6,652 nucleotides of DNA from an uncultured Bacteroidales bacterium (GTDB taxonomy: Bacteria > Bacteroidota > Bacteroidia > Bacteroidales > Muribaculaceae): contig USIN01000104.1 in assembly GCA_900554715.1 (NCBI GenBank), forward strand, positions 1 to 6,652, given 5' to 3'. A program made the translations under genes and the position numbers. Below, one piece after another: positions 6,297 to 6,652 of this stretch. Positions within the stretch are counted from its first letter, which is position 1. Every line of letters begins with the position of its first letter. Below the pieces are notes generated by a model. The model worked only from the letters and a program-made list of their open reading frames with translations, did no database searches and was not told the DNA's origin.

Positions 6297-6652
6297 TCAG
6301 AACGGTGTCGGTTCGTCGCTCGACGTAGTATAATCTGCCGTTCCGCCTGAAAGGACGACATTGGGAGTCACCGCCTGACCGTCGACCGGATTGAGTTTCG
6401 ACACACGCTGTTCGACAAAGCTGTCGGCGCCCTCCTCTATCCAGTTTTCAAAACGGGCGAAATTGGCGCGGAAACGCATGTTGACATCCTTGACGGCACC
6501 GCTGCGGTGCTTGGCGACGATAAATTCAGCCAGGCCGCGTATGTCTTTGCCGCTCGGATCGGTGTCGCTGTGATAATAATATTCGGGACGATGGATGAAG
6601 CAGACAATGTCGGCATCCTGCTCGATAGCACCCGACTCACGGAGGTCGGAGA
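6297..6652 (-). CDS. dnaB: Replicative DNA helicase DnaB, C-terminal part (cut by window edge)
   Basis: The last 117 codons and the stop (TGA at 6299-6297) are present; the frame is still open at 6652, so the start lies outside. DnaB is the hexameric 5'-3' helicase that unwinds DNA at the replication fork. The first visible residues SDLRESGAIEQDADIV are the H4-type motif of the RecA-like domain, followed by FIHRPEYY and by AKHRSGAVKDVNMRF. The last contains the KxR element that in this family reaches the ATP site of the neighbouring subunit. A RFENW match follows, then about 45 residues of low-complexity tail ending DEPTPF. The ATPase Walker motifs are upstream of the window. Only part of this frame has an internal ATG (6479), which is not the gene start. 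Confidence 0.96.
   Translation of the reverse strand, partial: SDLRESGAIEQDADIVCFIHRPEYYYHSDTDPSGKDIRGLAEFIVAKHRSGAVKDVNMRFRANFARFENWIEEGADSFVEQRVSKLNPVDGQAVTPNVVLSGGTADYTTSSDEPTPF

Overview
The window looks like chromosome of a gut-type Bacteroidales bacterium, most likely Muribaculaceae or a near relative. The evidence is the set of protein families (a PF14905-type outer-membrane barrel, a Bacteroidetes 21-residue leucine-rich-repeat protein, a lipoprotein with an acidic export signal after the lipobox cysteine), the TTTG-N20-TAnnTTTG promoters, the lack of strong Shine-Dalgarno sites, and fairly high GC in most genes. The family-level placement is inference.

Layout. Positions 40-1489, minus strand: a two-gene unit made of a secreted alpha/beta-hydrolase of the PHB-depolymerase/feruloyl-esterase type, overlapping by 23 bp a cytoplasmic hexapeptide-repeat sugar O-acetyltransferase. 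Positions 1490-1641: a divergent intergenic region with one Bacteroides-type promoter per side; the esterase promoter has a near-perfect 16-bp palindrome in its spacer. Positions 1642-2499, plus strand: an AT-rich lipoprotein of unknown function ending at a strong intrinsic terminator (2525-2559). Positions 2651-4833, plus strand: a TonB-receptor-like outer-membrane beta-barrel gene, apparently broken by one missing base, because its signal peptide is in one frame and the plug and barrel are in another. Positions 4834-5089: a 256-bp convergent intergenic region with three hairpins. Positions 5090-6157, minus strand: a secreted LRR protein with about 12 regular 21-residue repeats. Positions 6297-6652, minus strand: the C-terminal third or so of the replicative helicase DnaB, cut by the window edge.

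How the genes fit together. Apart from dnaB, every gene encodes either an exported or surface protein or, for the acetyltransferase, an enzyme acting on acylated sugars. The esterase/acetyltransferase pair could remove and add acyl groups on glycans or sugars, but no glycoside hydrolase or SusC/SusD pair is visible, so this is not a recognisable polysaccharide-utilisation locus. I see no mobile element, CRISPR array, tRNA or rRNA, and no multi-gene system that I can call new. The most checkable oddities are the frameshift at 2748-2755, the A7 tract that decides the acetyltransferase C-terminus at 51-57, and the near-palindrome at 1515-1530.
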